From NCBI GenBank assembly GCA_002786025.1, contig NHNW01000001.1, positions 496,001 through 560,000 of the forward strand: a stretch of 64,000 nt of DNA, written 5' to 3'. The notes under the pieces were generated by a model, which saw only the letters and a program-made list of their open reading frames with translations, searched no databases and had not been told where the DNA came from. Shown piece by piece: positions 1 through 10,742 of the stretch. Position 1 is the stretch's first letter. The number at the start of each line of letters is the position of its first letter. The position numbers were made by a program, and so were the translations under genes. Origin of the DNA: Zasmidium citrigriseum (taxonomy: Eukaryota; Ascomycota; Dothideomycetes; Mycosphaerellales; Mycosphaerellaceae).

Positions 1-172
1 CACTTCGTCGCCCAAACATCTCACACGACATTTGAAGCTCGACGACTCCATCGAGCATCTTAACTCATCTCACTCAGACATCGACTCCAGTCCCTCCCGA
101 AAGCCAAATTTAAAGCACCACAGCTCACCAACCGGACAACCTCATCAAGTTCGAAACGACAAGAGACTCAAA

Positions 173-550
173 ATGTCCGCCACCACAACAAACCCCTACA
201 CCCAACCCCGCGCCTCCCAAATGGTACCTCCCTCCCTCCTCCCTCACCTCACCCACCAGCTAACCAACCAACCCCAGGCAACACGAACCCTCCTCTCCAA
301 CGCCTCACCCCCCTCAACCGGCAGCGACACCTCTCCCTCCCAAGCCGCGCCACCAACTCTGCACCGACGCCCAACAAACAACTACGAAGAAGCCCGGGCT
401 GCCGCAAACCAAACCCTCACAGCCGATACCACGGGTCCGAGTCCGCCGAATGCTACGAAGGAAGATTTGAAACGCAGTCAGCATGAGCAGATGTTGGGGA
501 GTGCGAATGTGGGTGGAGCTGGGTATTTCAGTACCAGTGCTGCGTCTTGA
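173..550 (+). CDS. Small Pro/Ser/Thr-rich protein of unknown function
   Basis: This is a 125-residue reading frame. I start it at the ATG at 173 because the context (aaaATGtcc) is good; an in-frame ATG at 32 would add 47 residues but has a poor context. The N-terminal half is low-complexity (Pro, Ser, Thr, Gln). The C-terminal part holds a more ordered stretch with NNYEEARAAANQTL, then EDLKRSQHEQM and a Gly/Ser-rich end. There is no signal peptide or membrane segment. It converges on UPF2. I recognise no family. The start of the transcript may lie outside the window. Codons change from C-ending to G/T-ending after about position 430. Confidence 0.55.
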   Translation: MSATTTNPYTQPRASQMVPPSLLPHLTHQLTNQPQATRTLLSNASPPSTGSDTSPSQAAPPTLHRRPTNNYEEARAAANQTLTADTTGPSPPNATKEDLKRSQHEQMLGSANVGGAGYFSTSAAS

Positions 551-1198
551 GGGTGTGGCTTTTCGAGAGGGACGGAGGGTGATGGTCCTGTGATGGAGTT
601 CTGAGGGGGTTTTGGAGTCTGGTCCTGGGCGTCGAGAATGATAACCTGTGTACTTTTACCTCACCTGACATGAGACTGAAATCCAGTGTAATCCTATACT
701 TCCTTTGCATTCTCGATCTGAACTCAAGAAAAAGTGTCAAATGAGTGACTCTAGTTAGTAACCCTCCAATCCCAAACTCAATCAGTCTTTGCATGTGCTT
801 GAATCTGCTCCAATGCCTGCTGCACCTCTGTATGTATTCCCGCAACTCTTCGCCTTGTGGCATTGCCATCCGCAATGTCTCATCCTCAATGTCTCTCCCG
901 TTGCTCACCTTGTCAACGGGAGTTCATCAATTCGACCGCTTCGAGATCTGTTGACTCGGCTCGAGGTCGGTCGATCGGATCGAGTCGTTCGCTCGTTCGA
1001 GGGCAATGAGCTAGGTCAAAGAATGTTGACCACAAGCTCGGCAGGTCAGTACGAGAGCCCAGAGGCAGCTTTCCTACTAGTCGGTCCAAAGACGATGCCT
1101 GAAAACATCGTCTCTTAATAGGTTTTCGTACTTGCTGGACAGTCACGGCTGTCCTTTCGACGGTCGTTACGTCCTGCAACAGCCACGAGAGCGGCCGG
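551..1198. other. Convergent intergenic region
   Basis: This stretch lies between the stop of the small gene and the stop of UPF2, so it holds two 3' ends. The frames on both strands here are short and lack codon character. I see no RNA gene or repeat. Confidence 0.5.
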
Positions 1199-4100
1199 TC
1201 AGCCTTTGTTGTTGGAAGTGCGTTCCCGGCCACGTCCGCGATGACGAGCGCCTCCGCTATCACGACCACGAGTCGACTGTCTCTTGTCGACAACGTATTC
1301 GTCCAGCGAGTGCTCTCCCTCACGGCGTTGATCTGGGTTGGCTGGGGTAGAGCTTCTTTGACCATACCAATCGATGTCTCCCAACTGTAACTTCCTCGCA
1401 CGTTGCTTATGGCGCGAGTTGCCCGCTTTATCGTATCGAGGTCCGCCGTGCAGGTTTTCGAGCGTGCCTGTTTGGTCAGCCAATGAGTCGGATGGAGTTT
1501 GTTGCACTTCTTCTGCTGAATCAATGGGAGAAATGTTCTCCTCGTCGCTTTTGTTGGTCGAACGTTGAGATTGACCACGTGTCTTGAGGCTCTTGTTGAG
1601 CGAGCCCATGCCGACAAGTCGAACAGAGTTGTTGCTGGAATGCACATAATGAAACGCGGGAGCTTCACCATCTGGCTGGTCGTCCGTCAGGTCGTAGTTG
1701 AGCACGAGGTTCTTGATGCGTTGCTGTTCCGCTTTCTCTGCCTGTTGCTGAGTACGCATGGCAACAGCAAAGGACGAGTCGGAGGGTAGGTCGATCGATC
1801 GGGTCTAAGAGAAAGTTAGTATCTAGTATCAAGCGATGAGCACATTGTCGGGGTTGAGCATACCTGTTGCCGGTTGCCTTTCTTGCTCAGCAAAGCAAAC
1901 TTCATCGTCGGCGCTGCTCCATTGCTTGTCTGCCCTGGTGCGGAAGCCTCGCCACCACTGTCATCAGCAGTGGTCGTGGCGTCTCGCACAGTGCGACGCA
2001 TTGGAAGTGGTACATCGAACATCGTCTTCCGGTCGAACTTGCGAGACTCTACACTCTCTGCCATCAGTTTGGCGAGTTCACGATCGAACTCTGCGTCAGC
2101 TTCTGGATCACGCTCCTCCTCTGGACGAGTGACGACGATTTGCTCGTCCTCGTCGGAACTGTTATGTTGCACCTCTTCGTCACCTTGAGCGAATGCGTCG
2201 TCGCTGTCCGACTTGACGTTCGCTGCTTCGTTCTCACCGGCTGGCTCTTCCTCACCATCGATACGTCCGTCATCGGAAAGGTTGACCTCGCCGTCGGGCT
2301 CCTCTGGCTCTTCTGGCTCGGGTGACTTGCCAGACGCCACATCTTGGTAATTCTGCCGGCACGCCTCGCCAAATGTCTTGCTTGCTTCAGTCAAGTCCGT
2401 CAGGATGAGCTTCCACTGAGGCCGCAAGAGGTTGTAGGTATCCTGGACGAGGAACTCAACATCCATCGGAAGCGGATCCTTAACGTTGATGTAGAATTGG
2501 AAGAAGGTCAAAAAGAAGTCCAGCTTCTTCTTCGCTGCGCCTTTCTCGAAGCAGTGGCCACAAGTCTCGAGCAGAGAGCAGACCAGGCGAATGCGAAAGT
2601 AGTCATCGGGCAAGTCCCAGGCGCAGATCTCGCCAGGCTGGGCATATCCGCCCCTATGACCGTAGTTGAGAAGCTTGTAGAGGGTGTCGAAGATCAGCTG
2701 GGAGTCCACGATCCTGTACATGTAAAGCTCGCCTAGGTACTTGACTTCAGCGATCCGGCGTTGATTGTACTTGAAATCGTTCGTCTCCAAGCCAACGGTG
2801 ACTCGCTCGAGCAACTCGTCCAAGACGGTGACGACAAAGTCGGTGTGGAATCGGTAAAGAGCCGCAAGCATCGTTGCAAGCAGGTAGATGTTGCCGAACT
2901 TGATCTTTCCCGGCTTGACAAAGATCTTGCGCAAGATATCAACAACCTCAGTCTCCTCCCAGTGGAGCTTGCGGATCTGTTTGATGATCTTGTCTGCGCT
3001 TTTCTTACTAAGATCAACGTAGACAAGCTTCCGTACAAACAGGTCCAGAGTAGTGCGCTCCTTCTGCTGGATGGCAGCACGCTCGGGTGGATTGACGTAG
3101 TAGGCCGCATTTTCGATGAGCATGCGTTCCTGTTGACCGAGATGCTGAGCTGCCTTCTTGCGCTGCAATGTCTCCAAGAATGAAGACATGCGCGGTGAAG
3201 TCTCGGGATTACGTAGCAGGTAGCGGCCGCAGTTCTCAAGGAGGTGTGCAATGATCTCGATATTCATTCTGCTGAAGTCGTCCAAGCTGACTTTGAGGCA
3301 ATGGAAGATGACGTGCTCAGGCACAACACCAAACTTGGTGAGCTCGGCAATGTAGCGGATGTTGACCATTCTGACCTGGCCCAGGAAATCCTTAGACTTG
3401 CGACGTTGCAGACTACGGAATTCGTCGTCGAGATAGGTGATCATGGCTTGAGGCACGTCCTGCAGATAGCGACCAAGAGTAGCCACCAGTCGAGCGTATA
3501 GTGGCAATAGGTCGGTCCTGCCTTTCGGGATTTCTTCGATGGCCTTGATGAGTCTGTTCCTGGAAGCCTTCGAGTTGAGGAAGCAAAAGTCGATCGCGAA
3601 TTGATCGACTTGATCTTTGGTGGTCAATTCGTGTAGACGTGTGAGAAGAGCGTCAACCTGCGCTCCAACGGTCTTGTTGGCGATGGCCGTGGAGCTGTCG
3701 TCGGTCTCGGCTGGCTTTTCTTTCTCAGCGGTCTCCTCAACCTTCTTGCCAACCTGCTCGTCGTTTTCAGTCTTCTTTTTCTTATCTTCAAGCAAGATGC
3801 CAGGCACACGATCCTTCAAATCGACCAGATTCTCGTAAAAGCGACGCTCATCCTCGTCTTCCCAGATGCCTGCACCTTCCGCTTGGCCACGAAGATATTC
3901 TCCAGTCTTCACGAGACCGATGCTGCTCTCAAGACCAGCCGAAGAGTTGTCCTTCTCCGACAAATCCGGCATCTCCGCTCCGAGCACCTCTGCGAGTGTC
4001 TGGGCGCTGGTGACGAGCTTCTCCTGCGCCTTGAGTGCTTTCTCGTGGTTGGCCTGGCGGTCCTCAAAGACTTCGCCAGATTTGACGTATGCTTCGGCAT

Positions 4101-5182
4101 TTCGCTTGCCTTGGGCGGCCAGACGGTCCTGGTCGCGGATGATGTGCGCTTTCACATCCTCAAAGTAGCGCGTAAGGATGTTCTTGAATCGCTGTTGTAG
4201 AGCAGGTGGTGTCAAGGGCGGGTCGGGAGATGCGCCTTCGTCATTCTCAGTTGATGTGGTCGATTCCAGATTGCCATTCACTGCAGTGGTCGTTCCATCC
4301 TCGGCAACCTTTTGACGCTTCTCTGCTTTTGTAGCCTTCGATCCAAGAATATCCCAAGCGAAAGTCTTGACGAACAGCACAACCAGTGGTAAGTTCACAT
4401 GTTCGCGATCATGTCCCAGCATGTCCTTCAGTACCTCCAGGGGGAATGGTTCAGGGTCTGCTGCCTCTGACTGCGCACTGCCTCCCTTGGTCTTGGAGAC
4501 ACCATCCGCAGCCTTGCCGACATCTCGCACTTTGCCTGCCTCTTCTGGCTTCGCCACATCTTCCAGGCTCTTGAGAACACCGACAAGCCACAATTCAGTC
4601 GCAACGCGCAGCAAGACCCTCTGCCTCGATATCCGCTCCTTCTCTTCTCGTTCGCGCACGTCGGCGGCCAGAGCTTTGAGTTGCGACTTGTCCGGGGTTG
4701 CGAGGCCGCGACCAATGTACCAACCAAGGTAGGACGTGAATTCCTCGGGTCCAAATCGTTGGTGCAGTGCGCTGATGATCTCGACTCCGGCGTTGATGTC
4801 GGCGGCGATTTTGAGTTTCGTGAGTCCTTCAAAGCAAGCCGAAATGATTTCGGTCAGGTATTTGTGCAGTGATAAGGATCGAATCTCTTGGAGGAAGGTG
4901 CTGAGGTTGGCAGCGGTAATGGCGGTTCGGAGGCGCTTGATGAAGGCCGTGTTCTTCTTGAGGTTTGAGTCCAACGAGGACTGCACTTGGAAGACATCTG
5001 CCCATCAATCAATATCATGACCTTTTATGTCCGAGCAGTTGTGTGCGGCTACCTTTGTCTCCATTCCAAGCTCTGGCATTCTGTTCTTTTAAATCACCTT
5101 GAAATGTTCAGCTCTATTCCTCTCCTACAGCATGCGCGCCTCTCATATGCATACGTTTTCTTCGCCGCTCCATGGCGGCCAT
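1199..5182 (-). CDS. upf2: Nonsense-mediated mRNA decay factor UPF2/NMD2
   Basis: UPF2 bridges UPF1 and UPF3 in nonsense-mediated mRNA decay in the cytoplasm. I resolve four exons and about 1270 residues, close to the family's usual length. Exon 1 starts at the ATG at 5180-5182 and reads MAAMERRRKR. A short second exon encodes DLKEQNARAWNGDK, the basic N-terminal motif expected of UPF2. The main exon follows, down to 1864. The last intron is 1805-1863 (gtatgc..ttag). The main exon holds MIF4G-type helical repeats: the first from about residue 30, the second near DALLTRLHEL, and the third (UPF3-binding) near IIKQIRKLHW. An acidic Glu/Asp-rich region follows. The last exon begins TRSIDLPSDSSFAVAMRTQQ, the UPF1-binding end. 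Introns 1 and 2 are inferred from frame and splice signals. Confidence 0.93.
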
Positions 5183-5612
5183 GTTGTCCGGCGCGTGGGC
5201 GGGCGCCGGTTGGGGGTGAGTGGAGGGGCTGCTCAGCGATCCGGCATTTGGAAGTGGTGAAGTGGCAAGCTCGGACAGTCTCGAGCCTGCATTGGAGCAG
5301 CTGTAGGAAGGCCGGACGCTGTCGGAGAGCGCGCGAGTGGTGAAAGTCAATCGGGCGGTGGGTGGGTGTAAGGGTGGTTGAAGTAGTTGCGTCGATTAAT
5401 TCCAGTGACTGCTCCAACTCGAGCCGCGGTGCATGTGGGGCTCGCGAAGGTGCGCGGAACGGCCCGCTGATACCCAGCGTTAAAGCCGACGCGTGACGAG
5501 TGAACGACCTCGCAATCTTCTTCAACATCAGCAACATCCAAACTTCAGCCATGAATCACGAAAATTGCGCACGGAGATGAACTTCATATGATTTCGATTT
5601 TGAAAAGACTGG
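5183..5612. promoter_or_regulatory. UPF2 upstream region
   Basis: A 430-bp spacer lies between the UPF2 start and the 3' end of the next minus-strand gene. It must contain the UPF2 promoter. I see no clear TATA box or other gene. Frames here have no codon character. Confidence 0.4.
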
Positions 5613-7598
5613 CTATCGCTCTGTCACGCCCTGACTCATGCCATGGAGCTGGGCTTCAGGGGCATCTCCCACTCTCAGCCTTTCATCGCTCTCTAGCAGA
5701 CCTTCTCGCGCCGAATAGTCTGTAAAATCATCTCTCTGTCTCCATCGAGGTATCAGATTCCGTATCCTTTCCCAGACACCCACAAATCTGCCTTTTGCCG
5801 GAGATTGCATCACCACCCCTTTCTCGCTGTCGTCTCCCTCACCCAATCTCTCCTTGCCCAAGGCAAAGAACAAGATCATCAACGCGCTCAAAATTGCCAA
5901 CACCCCAAATCCAACCACAATCTCCAAATCGTCCACCTCTTTCTCAAGATACGCATTGTCATCCTCATGCCCCTCTTCTACCTCCTCCTCTTCGACATTG
6001 CCATATTCCTCCTGGTCAAACTCCGACGCCAGGTCGCCGATGTCCACCACATTCGACGTCCCCAATGGTTCTCCATTCCCATCCAACGCCACGACCCTCA
6101 CATACCTCCTCAACCCATCGTCTTTGTAAATCTGATACTCCGTCTCGAAACCCTTCTTCGGCACCAGCAAAGCATCCTCTACACTTCTCCTCGGATCCTC
6201 ATGTTCAGCCTGCACTGGCGCACCTGTCGAATAATCCCCCTCATGCTCATCACTCCCCAGCAACAACCAAGTCACCACCTCCGTCGCGCCATTCCAGCTG
6301 ATATACAACTTCGTCTCCTCCAACACAACACTCGGCTTCGTATCCGGCCACGCCGTCCAGTTAAACTTCAAATTCCGATAACTCTGCACATCGCCACTCC
6401 CAAACGTCGACGAAGGCTGGAAATACGCATCGCAAAGTAACTCCCCCTCCGGCGAGAACTCGCTCACAACCCCATTGAAACCCCACCCAAGCACCACATT
6501 CCCGTTCTCCAGCGTCTGATACGAGCCCTGCGACGTACTCTTCAGCGTAACGAAAGGATCCGTAAACGCCTGATCCAACCTCGCCGTCATCTTCTCCAAA
6601 TCCACCTCGATTCTCTTGCCTTTACTCTCCGGATCGCCCGCGTGGTACCAATCCCCCTGGTTATCAAAGACCGTGATATACGTCTTCCCTCCTTCTTTCC
6701 ACCAATGCGCATCGTGCTGTCCCACAAACGTCGTCGCAGCCCCATCCGAAAGATCCTCGAAAGCATTCTCCACCCCACCGAGCTGCCACAACACCTCTCC
6801 CGTCTCGCCGGAGATGTACAATATCGCCCGCAGAAACCTGATCGAAATGAGATAATTCCCCTTCTCATCCTTCTCCACCGAATTGATATGGTAAACATCC
6901 CAAGGATCGCCATCCACCGCGGCATTCATATCCGTATAACTGTTCACGAGGGGAATATGCGTCGAAGCCCGCCACTGAAAAATCGCCTCTCCAGTCTCGA
7001 TATCCAGCTCCTGGAACAGCGAATCCCAAATCCACCCGGTAGTCCGATACCCATCCACACCCGAAAGATCCGTCGCGATAGCCTGATAAATGCTGATGAG
7101 AGCATTGCCCTCCTCATTAATCGTAAAAGTATGCAAATCCGCGCCCAGATCATTCGCCGCTCCAATCCGGTACTGTTCATTGTAATGCTGATCCAGCATG
7201 AAATACTCTCCAATCCCATGCCCGCCAACCGCATCATTCCCGCCCCAGAACGTCAGGTAATCCTTCCCTTTGTACTGCTGGACCTGGAGGTTATACACCT
7301 CGCCATACTTCTTCGTCGACGCCCAGATGGGACTCCCGCGCATATCCAGAATCATCGGCGTGGAATCGGCGACCTGGCCGCGAGGGGCGATGAAGAGATA
7401 CGAGCCATCGTCGCAATTGGTGAAAGGTTTCATGAAATTCATGATCGGGACGGAGGTGACCTGCGGGTTCGATTTGAAGGTTTGCGTGACGTATTGGCCG
7501 AAAGCGCCCTCATTGTACTTGTAATTGGCGTAGAATGGCGTGACGTCGGCGAGACATAGCGGTAGGAGTAAAGCGAGAAGAGAGGCCGTTAGAGACAT
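5613..7598 (-). CDS. Arylsulfotransferase-family (ASST-like) membrane-anchored protein
   Basis: This is a 661-residue protein. I use the ATG at 7596-7598 because it is followed directly by a signal peptide (MSLTASLLALLLPLCLA); an upstream in-frame start would add 20 unlikely residues. The lumenal or extracellular body resembles the fungal arylsulfotransferase_2 family, a beta-propeller related to ASST. Supporting motifs are DMRGSPIW, LTFWGG, DLHTFTINEEGNALIS, WDSLFQELDIETGE, NSVEKDEKGNYLIS and QHDAHWW. A membrane helix near residues 558-580 (VVGFGVLAILSALMILFFAL) is followed by a charged cytoplasmic tail of about 80 residues. So it is probably a type I membrane protein facing the cell surface or secretory lumen. 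The true substrate is unknown, and fungal members have little experimental support as sulfotransferases. No introns are needed. Confidence 0.85.
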   Translation of the reverse strand: MSLTASLLALLLPLCLADVTPFYANYKYNEGAFGQYVTQTFKSNPQVTSVPIMNFMKPFTNCDDGSYLFIAPRGQVADSTPMILDMRGSPIWASTKKYGEVYNLQVQQYKGKDYLTFWGGNDAVGGHGIGEYFMLDQHYNEQYRIGAANDLGADLHTFTINEEGNALISIYQAIATDLSGVDGYRTTGWIWDSLFQELDIETGEAIFQWRASTHIPLVNSYTDMNAAVDGDPWDVYHINSVEKDEKGNYLISIRFLRAILYISGETGEVLWQLGGVENAFEDLSDGAATTFVGQHDAHWWKEGGKTYITVFDNQGDWYHAGDPESKGKRIEVDLEKMTARLDQAFTDPFVTLKSTSQGSYQTLENGNVVLGWGFNGVVSEFSPEGELLCDAYFQPSSTFGSGDVQSYRNLKFNWTAWPDTKPSVVLEETKLYISWNGATEVVTWLLLGSDEHEGDYSTGAPVQAEHEDPRRSVEDALLVPKKGFETEYQIYKDDGLRRYVRVVALDGNGEPLGTSNVVDIGDLASEFDQEEYGNVEEEEVEEGHEDDNAYLEKEVDDLEIVVGFGVLAILSALMILFFALGKERLGEGDDSEKGVVMQSPAKGRFVGVWERIRNLIPRWRQRDDFTDYSAREGLLESDERLRVGDAPEAQLHGMSQGVTER

Positions 7599-9124
7599 GT
7601 GCGGTCGGACGTTGAAGACGGGAGAGGAAGCATAAGAGGAGAGAAGAGAAACGATCAAACAACCAGAGTCACAGATCCGGGATCGAAAACGAGAGACTTG
7701 TTACAGAGAGAAAGGAAAGGGGATACAACCACTGATGAAGAAGAGAGCAGATGCATGTCTAACCCTCACTGGCCTCCAAACGCAACCGCGCGCTCAAACA
7801 TACGTACGTCTCCGTCCTCCATCCCCACCATCGGCCGAGCGCAATGGAGTGCGGACAAGGGTATTGATAGCGATCATACAGCGGCAAAATGTAGTAGTCA
7901 AGGCTGAAAAAGAGAAGGGACAGCAATAGCCGCGTGTGCTTGCGTACGCATTCCGAAAAAACCTTGGCAAAATGGAATGTGTGAGGGAGAGAGGAGCCAT
8001 TACAGCCGCTCCATCGGCCACCGCGTTGTGTACAGGGATTGTTGCAGTTTCAGCAGCGGGTGAAACGTTTCTGTTGCATGCTTGGTTCGGGAAGTATATC
8101 GTGAGAGAGAGGAACTGGTGGTATTTCCTGACGATTGCCGGATTGTTTCTTGAACCTTGAGAGACATGTCCGACAGGTGATGCAGGATATCGGTAGGAGT
8201 GGCCGAAAAGCCGTCTTGACCGGGTCTTGTTTGATCATCCCAAGAATTGGTGGGTCGGACCACCTTGGCCGGCGTTACATGGTCGGGCCGCGTGAGAGGC
8301 TTCATCATCGGTTTGATCAAGTCCACGTTGTCTGATCATAAGACTGGAATGCAGGCCGCTGAAGTGTCGGAAAGGAGTGGTCGAGAAGACGTAAGTAGGT
8401 AGCCGCATGGAGGGCAGAGAGGGTGAGTCAGGCGTACGAGGGATCGTACAACACTTCCAAAGTCAGCCCTTCTCCCAATTTTGTAGAAAGCTCGCGGCAT
8501 CAATGCCCGTCTGGGCCATCCGAGAGCATTGCAGTGGTTTGAAGATAGGTGCATTGATGACTTTGAGAGAAACATGGTTGTCAGGTTCGTTGCCGTGAAA
8601 GGCTGCCATGTCAAAGTCGTGAAACTGTCCGGCCGAGGCGGCCGAAGGTCGATGCCCTTATCAAACAAGCGACATTTGACGATCTGAACCGTTCTTTGCA
8701 CATCCACTTCATCCTTCCTTTTCCCTTCTTCTTTCGTTCCTCAATCTCATCATCCCCTTCTTCAAAAGAACCCGCATATCCAGCATTCATTATCATCATG
8801 TCCTCGATACTCCAACTTCTTGCTGTCCAGTCCGCCGAGCTTCTTTCCTCCTCGCCAGTACGCAATCAGCGCGTCCGCTCCACAAAACACGCGTCCTCCC
8901 CACGGCCAGATACCCAGGCCATTGCGCAAAGTCGTCCATCGTCTCTCATGGTATGATCGGTGGCTTCCGTCGCGACTGGAGCTTGTACCGATCGATCAAT
9001 CGCACTCTCTTCGCAATCGCTCACCGGGCGCGACGTCCCCAATGGCTTTTCATGAACCTCATCGATGTCGTTAGACTGCATTACTCAGTCGTTGCGGCGC
9101 CTCATGCTGAGATACGTCTATCTC
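7599..9124. other. Intergenic region with no firm gene
   Basis: This is about 1.5 kb upstream of the arylsulfotransferase-like gene and downstream of the small membrane-protein gene. Frames on both strands are short and unconvincing. The only plausible start is at 8798, described separately. A pyrimidine-rich tract at about 8700-8790 resembles a fungal promoter or leader on the plus strand. Confidence 0.45.
8798..8956 (+). CDS. Doubtful short ORF behind a promoter-like tract
   Basis: An ATG at 8798 (atcatcATGtcc) follows about 90 bp of CT-rich sequence, typical of fungal promoters and leaders. It opens 52 codons rich in Ser. Overlapping frames continue to about 9170, so the true product, if any, could be spliced. 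I recognise no family. It may equally be a non-coding transcript leader. Confidence 0.2.
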   Translation: MSSILQLLAVQSAELLSSSPVRNQRVRSTKHASSPRPDTQAIAQSRPSSLMV

Positions 9125-9442
9125 TCAGAAGGATGACGCTGACATTGAGGATTGCACATGATGCTGCATGATGGGCTTCTGTCGCGCATAGCCGTTGTAA
9201 TGGCCGTACTTGCGCTGTAGGTCTTCCTGATTGCGCATTCGTACTATTCGCATGTACTGCGCTTGTGTGTAGCCTTCATTGTCGGTGTTGTCTCCACGCT
9301 CTACGGGACCGCCATCATCTTCTCCAAAGTGCCGGAAGAGTGCCCAGGCGCAAAGGACCGCCGCGCCGGCGCCGACCAGGCAGAGAACAATGATTGCCTG
9401 ATACGGCATGCTCGTCTTGTTGTCATTGTCGTCGTTGGCCAT
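9125..9442 (-). CDS. Small single-span membrane protein
   Basis: This intronless gene encodes 105 residues. The start (gcaaagATGgcc) has a very good context. A short hydrophilic N-terminus (MANDDNDNKTS) leads into one membrane helix at about residues 13-33 (PYQAIIVLCLVGAGAAVLCAWALF). A cytoplasm-like tail follows, with acidic residues, Gln and Tyr (YTQAQYMRIVRMRNQEDLQRKYG). There is no signal-peptide cleavage motif, so it is probably a tail-out single-pass protein. I cannot name a family. The well-placed helix and start make it a credible gene. Confidence 0.7.
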   Translation of the reverse strand: MANDDNDNKTSMPYQAIIVLCLVGAGAAVLCAWALFRHFGEDDGGPVERGDNTDNEGYTQAQYMRIVRMRNQEDLQRKYGHYNGYARQKPIMQHHVQSSMSASSF

Positions 9443-10742
9443 CTTTGCTGGTTATTGCGCCGGTAGAGATAGCGCGCAAAGGGAGCCAGAGATGGTATTC
9501 TCGAAGCGGTTCGAGGATGGATGGAAGGCAGCAGGTGGGGTGGCGGCGTCGAGCTCTCAAATGCCTTTGTTGCAGCTGTCGTGGCTTGCAGGATTGGGAA
9601 TGGCAGCGGCGCACTCGCAGTCTTGGAAGTACCTGCGTAGCGTTTCGAGTCACGAGAGCGCTCGCAGGCAGACCTGCATGTCAAGTACCGATCCTGCAAA
9701 TGCGAAGAACGCTGAAAAGAAGAGAACATCTGGCGAGAAGGAGGCTGATTCCTATACTAAGCACACAACAGCAGCTCTCACATGGAAATGCCGTCACGAG
9801 CCGGGCTTTTGCATTGGCAGAGACCAGGGAGCAGCACGACTTGTGAGTGGTGTCAACCTGGACGTGCTACCGGTACCTCTCACCTGCCACGCAAGCTGCC
9901 CAGCAGGAAGCAGCATCCTGCCGGATCCGAGTGCGTGGAATCCTTGCCTGTTCGCTCCAACTCAATCGAACGAAAATACCAACAACGGCGAACGTCCCCA
10001 CTGATTCGTGCAGCACCTATAGCTGGACACGCATACTCTGCTCACCCCTTATAGCTTGCTTATGTCTCAACACAGCCTCTTTCTCCTGACTGGAGCATTA
10101 GTCTGACTTTAGGTGAGATACGACCATACGACCTTGGCAAAAACTTTGAGCAACCTGAAACACGAGAACAAAGAAATCGACAAACAAATATCCGTTGCAC
10201 TGTGGCCGAGTACTACCACAGACAAAACCAGCGAATATACGCCTAGCTTCGCAGAGTCACCATACGGAACCGGTACGCGCGGACTGCGGACCCTCGAACC
10301 ATATGTCAATGGAGACGACCCACTGCTTATGACTGCGCGGCAGGAAGCACGGCATCCAGGAGACCTCGTATAGCCTATGTTCGTGGAGCATAGCTTCGAG
10401 CACGCCACTCCATACGGACTTACTGAGCCTCGACGACTCCACCAAAGACTTAGCGTACAATGGACCAGTCGACGACAATACGAACCATACGGAGTCACTT
10501 ATGCTCGCTGGAATTGGGGAGACCTCTCAACACTTCGTGCTTCTCCACCGCCAGCTGGATCCTGCTGGCGTGAATGCCGGTATCAATCATCGAAGAGATG
10601 GTGCCAAAATCTGGAGTATCGAAAGCGCCATGAGTGACTGAGTTCAAGACAAAGCTGTCGGTCTACTTTCGTGGCAAGAACAGCCGGCATATGGAGTACA
10701 CTACGCAGCTCATCCACTCCTCCGGATCTGACTCACAAGCCC
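9443..10742. other. Intergenic region, including a repeated CCATACG motif
   Basis: This 1.3-kb stretch contains the promoter of the small membrane-protein gene. Long frames on the plus strand at 9400-10000 are antisense to it or lack codon character. A seven-base word, CCATACG, occurs at 10124, 10260, 10410 and 10485 (see findings). Confidence 0.45.

Noticed and set aside
913..1671. 252-codon minus-strand frame
   Set aside because: It overlaps the last exon of UPF2 in another frame, and the UPF2 frame gives the known C-terminal motif.
6642..7559. 305-codon plus-strand frame
   Set aside because: It is antisense to the arylsulfotransferase-like gene; the Arg/Ile-rich translation looks like a shadow.
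8336..8707. 123-codon minus-strand frame
   Set aside because: No start context, no domain and no codon preference.
10113..10373. 86-codon plus-strand frame
   Set aside because: It has no ATG start and no plausible upstream exon; it overlaps the CCATACG cluster.
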